In this document: positions 5,615 through 11,979 of the stretch, piece after piece
Layout of the letters: the number at the start of each line of letters is the position of its first letter
How positions within the stretch are numbered: position 1 is the first letter of the stretch
Origin: JBOGEB01 sp050743125
Lineage (GTDB): Bacteria > Actinomycetota > Nitriliruptoria > Euzebyales > Egibacteraceae
DNA length: 13,174 nucleotides
Direction of reading: 5' to 3'
Assembly (NCBI GenBank): GCA_050743125.1
Contig: JBOGEB010000122.1
Span: 1 to 13,174 of the forward strand
Translations under genes and position numbers: made by a program
The notes under the pieces: model-generated
The model's input: the letters and a program-made list of their open reading frames with translations, nothing else
The model's database searches: none
What the model was told of the DNA's origin: nothing

Positions 5615-6625
5615 TTAGGCCTCGGACCGCTGGCCGTGCTCGGCGCCGCGCGCCTGGGTGCCCAGCTCGGCGAGCCCCTCCGGCACCGTCTTGACCGGTT
5701 GATAGCCGAGTTCGGCGACGGCCCTCGCGATGTCGATCGTCACCTCGAGCGAGGAGAGCCACACCGCGGTACGCGTCAGCGGCGGGCTCCCCTGAAGCGG
5801 CAGGACCGACCAGAGGCTCTCCGCGGTCGCCGCCAGCGCCCGGGCCAATCTCGGGGGGATGCTCCTGTCCGGGATCTCGATCCCTTGGGTCGCCACGAGC
5901 TGCTCGATGAAGTCGCGGAACACCACCGGGTCACCGTCGGTGACGAAGTACGTGCGGCCGGGCCGACCTACCCGCGCCGCGAGCATGAGCCCCTCGACCA
6001 CGTTCTCGACGTGGGCGGTCGAGGTGCGATGCCGCCCGTGCCCGACCCACCGGAACCGTCCGCTGTGGATGCTCGCCAGCAGCGCCGGGAGCAGCGTCGT
6101 GTCCCCAGGGCCCCAGACGAGGCGGGGCCGCACCACGACCGTCTCTACGCCCTCGCCGTTGGCCTGGAGGACCTCCCGCTCGGCGACCGCCTTCGTGGCG
6201 CAGTAATGGGACCGGGAATCGGGCCGCAGCGGAGCCTGCTCACTCACGTTCACGAGCGGTTGGCCAGCCATCACGGCCGCTTCAGTGCTGACGTGGATCA
6301 TCCGCCGCACGCCGGTGAGCCGGCATGCCTCCAGCACCCGGCGCGTGCCGAGGACGTTGACCCGTTCAAACTCCTCCCGGCGCCCCCATTCGTTGACGTT
6401 GGCAGCCAGATGGAAGACGAACGTACACCCTGACGCACCGTCGATGAGCGCCGAAAGGTTGTCGAGATCACCAGACACCGGCTGGGCACCGGCCTGCGCC
6501 ACGGTCCTCGCTGAGGCCGAGCTCCGGGCCAGGGCTCGGACAGCCCAGCCGTCGCGCTGCAGGCGCCGGAGGAGGCTCCGGCCCACAAAGCCGGAGCCGC
6601 CGGTGACAAACGCGCGCTCGCGCAC
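5615..6625 (-). CDS. NAD(P)-dependent SDR of the 3-beta-HSD/epimerase type
   Basis: The product is a 336-aa extended short-chain dehydrogenase. The nucleotide-binding TGGSGFVG lies at residues 8-15, the catalytic Ser/Thr within HVSTEA at 111-116, and YCATK at 141-145 (Tyr141, Lys145). The overall pattern (GDLDN, FHLAANVNEW, NVLGTRRVLEAC, VVRPRLVWGPGD) matches 3-beta-hydroxysteroid dehydrogenase/isomerase and dihydroflavonol-reductase relatives more than sugar epimerases. The start codon is GTG 6625; a TATCCT box ends exactly 6 nt before it, which suggests a leaderless transcript starting at the GTG. It is the first gene of the operon with the FAD oxidase and hydrolase. It probably oxidises or reduces a ring or chain hydroxyl of a hydrophobic substrate. 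An epimerase role is possible. Confidence 0.87.
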   Translation of the reverse strand: MRERAFVTGGSGFVGRSLLRRLQRDGWAVRALARSSASARTVAQAGAQPVSGDLDNLSALIDGASGCTFVFHLAANVNEWGRREEFERVNVLGTRRVLEACRLTGVRRMIHVSTEAAVMAGQPLVNVSEQAPLRPDSRSHYCATKAVAEREVLQANGEGVETVVVRPRLVWGPGDTTLLPALLASIHSGRFRWVGHGRHRTSTAHVENVVEGLMLAARVGRPGRTYFVTDGDPVVFRDFIEQLVATQGIEIPDRSIPPRLARALAATAESLWSVLPLQGSPPLTRTAVWLSSLEVTIDIARAVAELGYQPVKTVPEGLAELGTQARGAEHGQRSEA

Positions 6626-6631
6626 GACTCA

Positions 6632-6637
6632 AGGATA
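6632..6637 (-). promoter_or_regulatory. -10 box of the SDR-oxidase-hydrolase operon
   Basis: On the minus strand TATCCT is followed by six bases and then the GTG start at 6625. That is the geometry of a leaderless actinobacterial promoter, with transcription starting at the first base of the start codon. No good -35 is visible (best CATAGA, 17 bp upstream). The box lies in the 48-bp gap after the VOC gene, so the operon can be expressed independently of it. Confidence 0.45.
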
Positions 6638-6673
6638 GGTCAGCGAGCCTTGCCTCTATGACTGCATGCTGGA

Positions 6674-7225
6674 TCAACGCCTGTCGACGACCAATTGCAG
6701 CACGTTGCCGTCGGGGTCTTGGACAAGGCCGCAGCAGTCGGCGAGGACGACCGGGACGACCCCGTAGGTGGGGTGGTCCTCGACGAGGTCGGCTGAGCCG
6801 AGAGCCGCCAGCAGCGCCCGTTGAGCGGCGGAGTTCGGGCTGGTGTAGCGGAATGCGACGAGACCACGGCCGGAGCGAACCTCGCGGTTATGGAGCACGA
6901 TACGCAACGCGTCAGGTGTCACGACGACGATCCAGTCGGGGAACCGGCGGGCGATGCGCAGGCCGTCAGAGGCCAGCGTCGGCTCGTCGACCGCGTAGCC
7001 GGGGATGACCGGCGTGGCGCTGTTCGGCCCATAGCTGGGATGGGTGAGGCCCGGGCAGGAAGGATCGCCGGCGAACAGCTCGATCATGGTCCAGTTGGGG
7101 AAGCCGAGGCAGACCCAGCCTGAGCCCCACTCGTCGATCGTGCAGCCCAGCGTGGCCGCGTACCAGTCGGCGGACCGCTCCAGGTCGGCCACCACGATCC
7201 CCACGTACGCCGGGACCGCGCTCAT
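6674..7225 (-). CDS. VOC-fold (glyoxalase/bleomycin-resistance/dioxygenase superfamily) protein
   Basis: The product is a 183-aa protein with two beta-alpha-beta-beta-beta modules. The first begins PAYVGIVVADLERSADWY (residues 5-22); the second ends with the hallmark QDPDGNVLQLVVDRR. The family's usual metal ligands look degenerate: the His normally found in the first strand is Gly9, and the Glu normally after DPDGN is replaced by Gln. A metal-free binding or resistance role is therefore as likely as a lyase or dioxygenase. Its ATG overlaps the stop of the NUDIX-YjeF gene as ATGA, so it is the second gene of that transcript. No cofactor or substrate can be assigned. Confidence 0.8.
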   Translation of the reverse strand: MSAVPAYVGIVVADLERSADWYAATLGCTIDEWGSGWVCLGFPNWTMIELFAGDPSCPGLTHPSYGPNSATPVIPGYAVDEPTLASDGLRIARRFPDWIVVVTPDALRIVLHNREVRSGRGLVAFRYTSPNSAAQRALLAALGSADLVEDHPTYGVVPVVLADCCGLVQDPDGNVLQLVVDRR

Positions 7226-8730
7226 GGCGAACCGCCCTGAGGGTGTCTGTCAGAACGGGCCGGAGCGGGTGCGCCTGGGCGGGTTCCGCTGGTCGTCCTT
7301 GGGTGTGGAGCGGCCAGGCGCTCTGGAGAGCCTTCGTCGGCGATTCCGTGACACCGCCCTCCAGCGCTCCGACACCTGTTCTTAGCCACGAGCCGCACCA
7401 GGCCGCCGTCCCGCAGGTCGGCGACGTACAGGTCGCCGACGAACGGCCAGAGCCCCGGGTGAAACAGCCCCTGGCTGGGCCGGCCAAGGGCAATGGTCAC
7501 GTCGGCGGACACCACATCGCCGACCCGACCGCGATCCGGGTCCAGACCGCTGGGCAGGTCAATGCTGAGCACCGGGGCGACGCGCAGGCGCAGCGCATGG
7601 ACGACAGCGCGAGCCGGCACCGTGAGCGGCCCGCACAGCCCGGTCCCGACCAAGCCGTCCACGACCACGTCGGCGTCAGGAAGCCAGCCCTGGAACGCGG
7701 CGACCCTCCCGTCGAGGCTCGCGGCCCACACCATGGCCTCCTCGCCCAGCGCGTCGAGTGGACGGTCGAGGATGACACAAACGTCACGGCCGCGCTTCCC
7801 CAGCGCCGCCGCGACCGCCAGCGCGACCACGCCGGTGCCGCCCCCGCCCACCAGGACGAGCACGCGGTCGCCGGAGCTGGTCTCGAGGAGGCCGGCGACC
7901 GCGTCGGCCACCGCCCTGGCGGCGGCCCGAACGGTGGCTGGGTTGCGCCCATTACCGAAGTCATCTCGGACCGTCGGGGGCGTCCTGGAGAGCCCGCCCA
8001 CGGCCCTTGGGGGCGTCTCTCCAGGATCCTCCACCACCGCATCGACTGGGACCTCGGGAATACCGGGAAGCCGCGGCGGCCCGGGGCGGGGCACTGGCCG
8101 GGTGTCGAACTCCCAGGGTCGAGCCTCCCGCTGTGCAGCAAGGTCCGTGGCCTGCGTCCCGCGGCGCCAGCCCGGGGCGATCAGGTCGAGCAGCGCCACG
8201 GTCACGATTGCGGTCGCACCCCAGAGCAGATGCTCACCGTCCAGCTGCCAGGCCCAGGACCAGCCCGAGGGCGGCACCGGCACGACCCGCCACACGTCTG
8301 GGTCGCAGAGGGTGGACGAGCGGACGCGGAGGACCTCCGCGACCTCGGCCTCGGCCGGCACGAGCGGGTGGGGCCGCTCCCACCGCGCGACGACGACCTG
8401 GAGCCAGAACCGCGACGCCGGGATGTAGAACGCCGGCAGCCGGCCGATGACGGTCACGGTCGTGGGGTCGAGCCCGACCTCCTCGACAGCTTCCCGGACC
8501 GCGGCGTCCTCGACCGGCTCGCCCGGCTCGGCGCGACCGCCAGGGAAGCTGATCTGGCCAGGGTGGTTCGCGAGGTCCCCGCGCCGCCGAGTGTAGACAA
8601 GCTCGAGATCGCCGTCACCCGCGCCGCCCACGAGCGCCAGCGCGGCGCCGAGCCGCCCACCGGAAGGGGAAGCCGTCAACGCTGGAGGCTGGCGGGCAAG
8701 CCCGCCGCGGATGCGGGACCATGCATCCAT
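7222..8730 (-). CDS. NUDIX CoA-pyrophosphatase-type domain fused to a YjeF_N (NAD(P)HX epimerase-like) domain
   Basis: The product is 502 aa. The N-terminal half carries ANHPGQISFPGG at about residues 54-65, the signature of CoA pyrophosphatases, leading straight into a complete Nudix box ending REAVEEVGL near 80-88. From about 263 to 453 the sequence follows YjeF_N: VDGLVGTGL, SIDLPSGLDPDRG (389-401) and SADVTIALGRPSQGLF. The usual NNGGDG loop is replaced by VGGGGTGVV at 294-302, so epimerase activity is doubtful. The last 50 residues are Pro/Arg-rich and probably disordered. I chose ATG 8730 because TATCGT ends 7 nt before it; a GTG at 8751 would add seven residues. No YjeF C-terminal dehydratase domain is present. 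The N-terminal domain probably hydrolyses CoA or a similar nucleotide. Confidence 0.85.
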   Translation of the reverse strand: MDAWSRIRGGLARQPPALTASPSGGRLGAALALVGGAGDGDLELVYTRRRGDLANHPGQISFPGGRAEPGEPVEDAAVREAVEEVGLDPTTVTVIGRLPAFYIPASRFWLQVVVARWERPHPLVPAEAEVAEVLRVRSSTLCDPDVWRVVPVPPSGWSWAWQLDGEHLLWGATAIVTVALLDLIAPGWRRGTQATDLAAQREARPWEFDTRPVPRPGPPRLPGIPEVPVDAVVEDPGETPPRAVGGLSRTPPTVRDDFGNGRNPATVRAAARAVADAVAGLLETSSGDRVLVLVGGGGTGVVALAVAAALGKRGRDVCVILDRPLDALGEEAMVWAASLDGRVAAFQGWLPDADVVVDGLVGTGLCGPLTVPARAVVHALRLRVAPVLSIDLPSGLDPDRGRVGDVVSADVTIALGRPSQGLFHPGLWPFVGDLYVADLRDGGLVRLVAKNRCRSAGGRCHGIADEGSPERLAAPHPRTTSGTRPGAPAPARSDRHPQGGSP

Positions 8731-8737
8731 TCCCGTG

Positions 8738-8743
8738 ACGATA
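8738..8743 (-). promoter_or_regulatory. -10 box for the NUDIX-YjeF gene
   Basis: On the minus strand TATCGT is followed by seven bases and ATG 8730. This matches the leaderless geometry at 6625, 10446 and 11980, and is my reason for preferring 8730 over the GTG at 8751. No convincing -35 is visible. Confidence 0.35.
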
Positions 8744-8779
8744 CCCGGCACCGAGAACTACGGCTATGGTGTTCGGCCG

Positions 8780-8844
8780 CTAGTGGTCCAAGCGGGAAGT
8801 TCCGTGTGCCGTGAGGGGTCCGGAACCCCAGAGGGGACCCTGGG
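8780..8844 (+). repeat. Dispersed inverted-repeat element, copy B
   Basis: This is the inverted partner of 104-168. It starts TGGTCCAAGCGGGAAGTTCC and ends GAGGGGACCCTGGG. Similarity to copy A may extend about 12 bp further inward (to about 8856) with small gaps. It lies about 50 bp upstream of the NUDIX-YjeF start, so it could influence that gene's promoter. CCCCAGAGGGG at 8826-8836 is a self-complementary hairpin. Confidence 0.8.
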
Positions 8845-8870
8845 CCGCCCCGAAATCTCCGAGGGCCCGG

Positions 8871-8908
8871 GCGGAGTGCTCCCCGCCTCGCAAGGCGAAG
8901 CGCTCCGC
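8871..8908. repeat. Nested hairpin in the intergenic stretch
   Basis: GCGGAGTG (8871-8878) pairs with CGCTCCGC (8901-8908) with one G-T pair. Inside it, GCCT (8885-8888) pairs with AGGC (8893-8896) around a four-base loop. It follows copy B directly, so it may be part of the same element or of an RNA. No T-run follows. Confidence 0.35.
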
Positions 8909-9058
8909 GCGGGTCGCGCCGTGTGCTGGTTGTCCTCGAGCGATCCGCAACGCCGCGAGGCGGGGTACAGACGCAGCCGAATGCTACGGGTTTTTCCGCG
9001 CGGACCGCTAAGGACCCGGGTCGAAATAACGTTGTCGTTTGGGCGGTGTTCGCCCTTG

Positions 9059-9118
9059 TGGCCAGGATTCGTCACGTATGCGTGACGAATCCTGGCCATA
9101 TGACGATTCCTGGCCACA
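9059..9118. repeat. Perfect 18-bp inverted repeat plus a third half-copy
   Basis: TGGCCAGGATTCGTCACG (9059-9076) is exactly complementary to 9081-9098 across the four-base loop TATG. The right arm then recurs as a direct, nearly identical copy, TGACGATTCCTGGCCA, at 9101-9116 (one mismatch). Three copies of one 16-18-bp motif in 60 bp suggest a binding-site cluster or the end of an insertion element rather than a simple terminator. The nearest genes on either side are both on the minus strand and hundreds of bases away. Confidence 0.8.
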
Positions 9119-9295
9119 GCGCCGACATACATCACGCACAGTCAAAATGGGACGCTCACGATGACGCTGGGTCAGCTGCAGGCGGACGCGGCGGGGTCAC
9201 TCCGACCAGCGACCGGCACGCGCTCGAGGCGTGCGGCACCGGCGCGCCGCGTCACTGCACAGCGGGAAAACAGCAACGTTATTTATGCCCAAGCT

Positions 9296-9655
9296 CTAAC
9301 TCAAGCGCTTCAGCGCCTCATCGACGTCGATGCCGCCACGCGCGAGCGCCTCGAGGACCTCGAGCTGCGGGTCGGGGCTGGGGGCGGCCAGGCCGAGGGC
9401 GGCGAGCAGCTCGGCCACCCGTGCCCGAGCGGTCGGGTAGCTCACGCCGAGATGCCGCTCGATCTCCTTGAGGTTCCCCCGCGACGAGAGGAACACTCGG
9501 AGGAGGTCGCGCTGCTCCGCGAGGAGCGCGCAGAACTCGCACGACGCGAACTCGCCGGACAGCTCGGTGGCGCAGCCAGGGCACTGCAGCCGGGTGACGG
9601 CGAGCGTGTCGCCGCAGACCGGGCAGTGTCGGGGTGGACGGTGCGGGCCGCTCAT
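9296..9655 (-). CDS. DUF2089 zinc-ribbon/helix-turn-helix protein
   Basis: The product is 119 aa. The N-terminal zinc ribbon has ligand pairs Cys11/Cys14 and Cys25/Cys28, and an extra C-x-x-C pair at Cys39/Cys42. A helix-turn-helix with RGNLKEIERHLGVSYPTARA follows at about residues 59-78. This arrangement and the GNLKE...SYPT sequence define DUF2089, probably DNA-binding regulators. A short C-terminal helical tail (about 99-119) contains the repeated LEALARGGIDVDEAL pattern, similar to the N-terminal helix of its neighbour. The ATG overlaps the stop of the DUF4097-type gene as ATGA, so the two are co-transcribed. It may regulate its own operon. Confidence 0.88.
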   Translation of the reverse strand: MSGPHRPPRHCPVCGDTLAVTRLQCPGCATELSGEFASCEFCALLAEQRDLLRVFLSSRGNLKEIERHLGVSYPTARARVAELLAALGLAAPSPDPQLEVLEALARGGIDVDEALKRLS

Positions 9656-10446
9656 GGTTGCGTCGTCACCTTGATCGCGCCAGCGCTCGTCTCGATCTCC
9701 AGGGTCGCGTCGCCGCCACCGACGACCGCAGTGTCCTCGACGAGCCCCGCCCCGAAGCCGACCTCGCGGCCGGGAAGGAGCACCTTGCCGACGTGGGCTC
9801 GGCCGGTGACCCGGACGCTGGATCCCGGATCGAGCTGGACCGCCACGTTGCCGAGCTCGCAGCGGATCCGCGAGTCGCCCTGGGCGATCCGGCCTCGCAC
9901 GACGACGCTGCCCGAGGTGACGCTCACGGTCAGCGGTCCGCTGACCCGCTCAACCCGCACAGTGCCGGCGTTGACGTCGAGCTGCACCGGTCCCCGCAGG
10001 TCCCGCACGGTCAGACTGCCCATGGTGAGGTCGACCTCCAACGGGAGGTCCGGACTCATCCGAACCTCGACCGGCGTCTTCCGCCGCTTCCAGTCGTCCC
10101 AGTCACCCCAGCCGCTCCATCCGAAGACCCACCCCGGACCGCGTCGCCCGTGGTGCCACGGGCCGGGCTCGTGGTCGCCGGTCTCGATCACCAACGTGTC
10201 GTCGTCGTAGCGGGCACGGTGAGTGCCCCGCGCCCTGGCCTCAGCGACCGACGAGTCGCCGACCACGGTGAGTATCCCTATCGGACCCACCACGCGCACC
10301 CGTTTGACCGCCGCAGTCCGCGGCGGCTCCTCCTTCCGCGGCTTCTCCTGCGGCTCGCCGCGCAGGGCGTCGAGTCGCTCAGCCGCCTCCTCGGGGGACA
10401 GGCGCCCCTCCGCCACGTCGGTGAGTATCGTACGTCGCTCGTCCAT
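9652..10446 (-). CDS. DUF4097-type beta-repeat protein with N-terminal SHOCT-like helix
   Basis: The product is 264 aa. Residues 1-30 (RRTILTDVAEGRLSPEEAAE and on) form the short helical motif seen in SHOCT-like and YvlB-type proteins. Residues 45-90 and 120-264 are beta-rich repeats of alternating short strands (GSLTVRDLRGPVQLDVNAG, SGPLTVSVTSGSVVVRG) as in DUF4097 putative adhesins, which probably fold as a right-handed beta-helix. Between them lies an odd tryptophan-rich loop (Trp97, 106, 110, 113, 116, 119). There is no signal peptide or membrane helix, so despite the adhesin label it is probably cytosolic. It has its own TTTCCA-17-TACCAT promoter and is followed by DUF2089. It may sense envelope or metal stress, but the function is unknown. 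Confidence 0.82.
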   Translation of the reverse strand: MDERRTILTDVAEGRLSPEEAAERLDALRGEPQEKPRKEEPPRTAAVKRVRVVGPIGILTVVGDSSVAEARARGTHRARYDDDTLVIETGDHEPGPWHHGRRGPGWVFGWSGWGDWDDWKRRKTPVEVRMSPDLPLEVDLTMGSLTVRDLRGPVQLDVNAGTVRVERVSGPLTVSVTSGSVVVRGRIAQGDSRIRCELGNVAVQLDPGSSVRVTGRAHVGKVLLPGREVGFGAGLVEDTAVVGGGDATLEIETSAGAIKVTTQP

Positions 10447-10452
10447 GGCGAC

Positions 10453-10481
10453 ATGGTAAGCGATAGTTGCCAGTATGGAAA
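10453..10481 (-). promoter_or_regulatory. Promoter of the DUF4097-DUF2089 operon
   Basis: On the minus strand the -35 TTTCCA (10476-10481) and -10 TACCAT (10453-10458) are separated by 17 bp. Six bases then lead to ATG 10446, giving a leaderless start. This is the best-formed promoter in the window. It fills the 45-bp gap after the Ppx/GppA gene, so the pair is not simply the tail of that operon. Confidence 0.55.
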
Positions 10482-10491
10482 GAGTAATTTT

Positions 10492-11400
10492 CTATTCGAG
10501 AAGCCCGAGCGCCAGGCCGTGGAGGATGTCGGCCTCGCTGACGAGCACGTCCCCGAAGGCAAACCGACCCATCGCGCGGCAGAGGATCAGCGCGCCACCG
10601 ACAATGACGTCCTCACGGCCGGGCTGGACAGGGCCGAGCGCGGCACGCTCGGCCATGGGCATCCCGGCGAGCCACGCGGTGAGCGTGGTGACTGCGTGGG
10701 CTCCGACGCTCATGCCGTGGACGCGCTCCGGGTCATACTCGTCCAGGCCGAGGTGGAGCGCCGCGAGCGTCGTCACGGTCCCGGCCACGCCGATCAGGGT
10801 TCGTGCAGCCAGGGGGTCGACGAGGCGCTCGACCTCGGCGAGCTCCAGGTCGATGACGTCGTTCGCCGCTCGGATCTCTTCGGAGGTCGGTGGGTCGGAG
10901 GCCAGGCAGCGCTCGGTCAGCCGGACGCAGCCGAGCTGGCGGCTCGTCATCGCCTCGGGCTCGCTGGCGCCGCGGATGAACTCGGTCGACCCTCCGCCGA
11001 TGTCGAGCACGACGTACGGCGGCTTCCCGTCGACGGAGGTGACCGCGCCGCGGAACGTGGTCCGGGCCTCCTCCTCGCCGGTGAGAACCTCGGCGCTCAC
11101 ACCGGTCCGCTTGCGGACCCCGTCGAAGAAGCGCTCGCGGTCCACGGCGTCACGGATCGCGCTCGTAGCGGTGATCCGGACCCGCTGCGCGCCGAGCTCC
11201 CCCCAACGGTCCGCGTAAGCCGCGATGCAGTCGAGCGTCCGCGCGAGCGCGGCGTCGTCCAGCCGGCCGTTCGCATCGACACCAGCGCCGAGGCGCGTGA
11301 TCGTCATCCGCCGGTCGAGCACGTCCAGCGGCGCGCCTGGCTCGGCGACGAGCAGGCGTACGGAGTTCGTGCCGACATCGACAACGGCGGCGCGCGTCAT
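10492..11400 (-). CDS. ppx: Ppx/GppA family exopolyphosphatase
   Basis: The product is a 302-aa cytosolic phosphatase of the ASKHA fold, hydrolysing polyphosphate or pppGpp. Visible motifs are AAVVDVGTNSVRLLV (residues 4-18), TATSAIRDA, LTGEEEA, YVVLDIGGGSTEFIRG and GVAGTVTTLAALHL. The length fits the short form without the C-terminal HD domain. I chose ATG 11400 because it overlaps the DUF501 stop as ATGA and begins at the first conserved strand. A longer frame to 11532 would add 44 Arg/Pro-rich residues that overlap DUF501. DUF501 next to this enzyme matches Mycobacterium tuberculosis Rv1025-Rv1026, though no eno or ftsB-like gene appears upstream here. Confidence 0.92.
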   Translation of the reverse strand: MTRAAVVDVGTNSVRLLVAEPGAPLDVLDRRMTITRLGAGVDANGRLDDAALARTLDCIAAYADRWGELGAQRVRITATSAIRDAVDRERFFDGVRKRTGVSAEVLTGEEEARTTFRGAVTSVDGKPPYVVLDIGGGSTEFIRGASEPEAMTSRQLGCVRLTERCLASDPPTSEEIRAANDVIDLELAEVERLVDPLAARTLIGVAGTVTTLAALHLGLDEYDPERVHGMSVGAHAVTTLTAWLAGMPMAERAALGPVQPGREDVIVGGALILCRAMGRFAFGDVLVSEADILHGLALGLLE

Positions 11401-11954
11401 CGCGCCGACATGCCCCACCCGGGGTCCACGCACGGAGCGGGGCAGACGAGCGGCTCGATCTGCTCGCCCACCCACGCGCCGACGGGGTTGTCTGTAGTCG
11501 CGAGGTGGTGGGCGTAGAGGGCGTGGAGGCACTTCACCCGCCCCGGCATGCCACCGGCGGCGGCGGCGCGCGGCAGCGGCCCGCCCAGGGCGTCGCGCGC
11601 GGCCACGTACCGCTCGCTCGAGCCCGCATAGGCCGAGGCGAGCCGCTCGTCCGCGCGCAGGCGGTCACCCAGCCGTGCCATCTCCCCTCCGGCCTCAAGG
11701 CGCCCGACGTGGCGGTTCGCGAGCGGGCACGCGAGCCAGAACAGCGTCGGGAACGGCGTGGCGTCGTCGAGCCGCGGGCTGACCCGCAGCACGGCCGGCA
11801 GCCCCCACGCGCACCGCACCGCCACGGCGGACCGGCCGCGCAGCGGCCGGCCGATCATCTGTGCGGCGAGCATTGTGTCCCGCTCGCCTATGAGCGGCCT
11901 GCCGAGCTGCGCCTCGTACGAGGCGTCCTCGGCTGGCCGGAGCGCGTCGTCCAT
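11397..11954 (-). CDS. DUF501 family protein
   Basis: The product is 185 aa from ATG 11954. It matches DUF501 in QLGRPL near the start, the AVAVRCAWGLPAVLRVSPRL core, PFPTLFWLACP and the KCLHALYAHHLAT-NPVG C-terminal block with conserved Cys and His. The function is unknown. The family sits with the enolase/ftsB/ppx cluster in actinobacteria. I prefer ATG 11954 over 11981, because 11981 would overlap the divergent gene's start and a TAAGCT box lies 8 nt before 11954. The CGCAAGCC stretch before the ATG has no Shine-Dalgarno site. It is the first gene of a two-gene transcript with ppx. Confidence 0.88.
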   Translation of the reverse strand: MDDALRPAEDASYEAQLGRPLIGERDTMLAAQMIGRPLRGRSAVAVRCAWGLPAVLRVSPRLDDATPFPTLFWLACPLANRHVGRLEAGGEMARLGDRLRADERLASAYAGSSERYVAARDALGGPLPRAAAAGGMPGRVKCLHALYAHHLATTDNPVGAWVGEQIEPLVCPAPCVDPGWGMSAR

Positions 11955-11962
11955 GGCTTGCG

Positions 11963-11972
11963 AGCTTACGAT
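11963..11972. promoter_or_regulatory. Back-to-back overlapping -10 boxes of the DUF501 and sulfurtransferase genes
   Basis: On the plus strand TACGAT at 11967-11972 ends 7 nt before ATG 11980. On the minus strand TAAGCT at 11968-11963 ends 8 nt before ATG 11954. The two hexamers share the TA at 11967-11968. Only 25 bp separate the two start codons, so both transcripts must be leaderless or nearly so, and polymerase bound for one gene should exclude the other. No clear -35 is seen for either. Confidence 0.45.
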
Positions 11973-11979
11973 GACGCGC

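Larger units (their letters stand above)
8744..9295. other. Intergenic stretch of repeats and hairpins, no supportable gene
   Basis: Open frames here (for example 8764-9135 minus and 8923-9471 plus) show no domain, no ribosome binding site and shadow-like composition. The stretch contains copy B of the dispersed element (8780-8844), a hairpin at 8871-8908, and the palindrome at 9059-9098 with its extra half-copy. It also holds a small hairpin (GCACGC 9216-9221 with GCGTGC 9229-9234) that could end the DUF2089 transcript on the minus strand. A small RNA cannot be excluded, but I recognise none of the common families. Confidence 0.55.

Noticed and set aside
7243..8814. 523-codon open frame on the plus strand
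   Set aside because: It is antisense to the NUDIX-YjeF gene, whose motifs are clear.
9634..11517. 627-codon open frame on the plus strand
   Set aside because: It runs antisense across three well-supported genes (DUF4097, Ppx/GppA and part of DUF501) and shows no family pattern.
11401..11532. N-terminal extension of the Ppx/GppA protein
   Set aside because: The added 44 residues are Arg/Pro-rich and overlap DUF501, and the ATGA overlap at 11400 gives the family's usual N-terminus.
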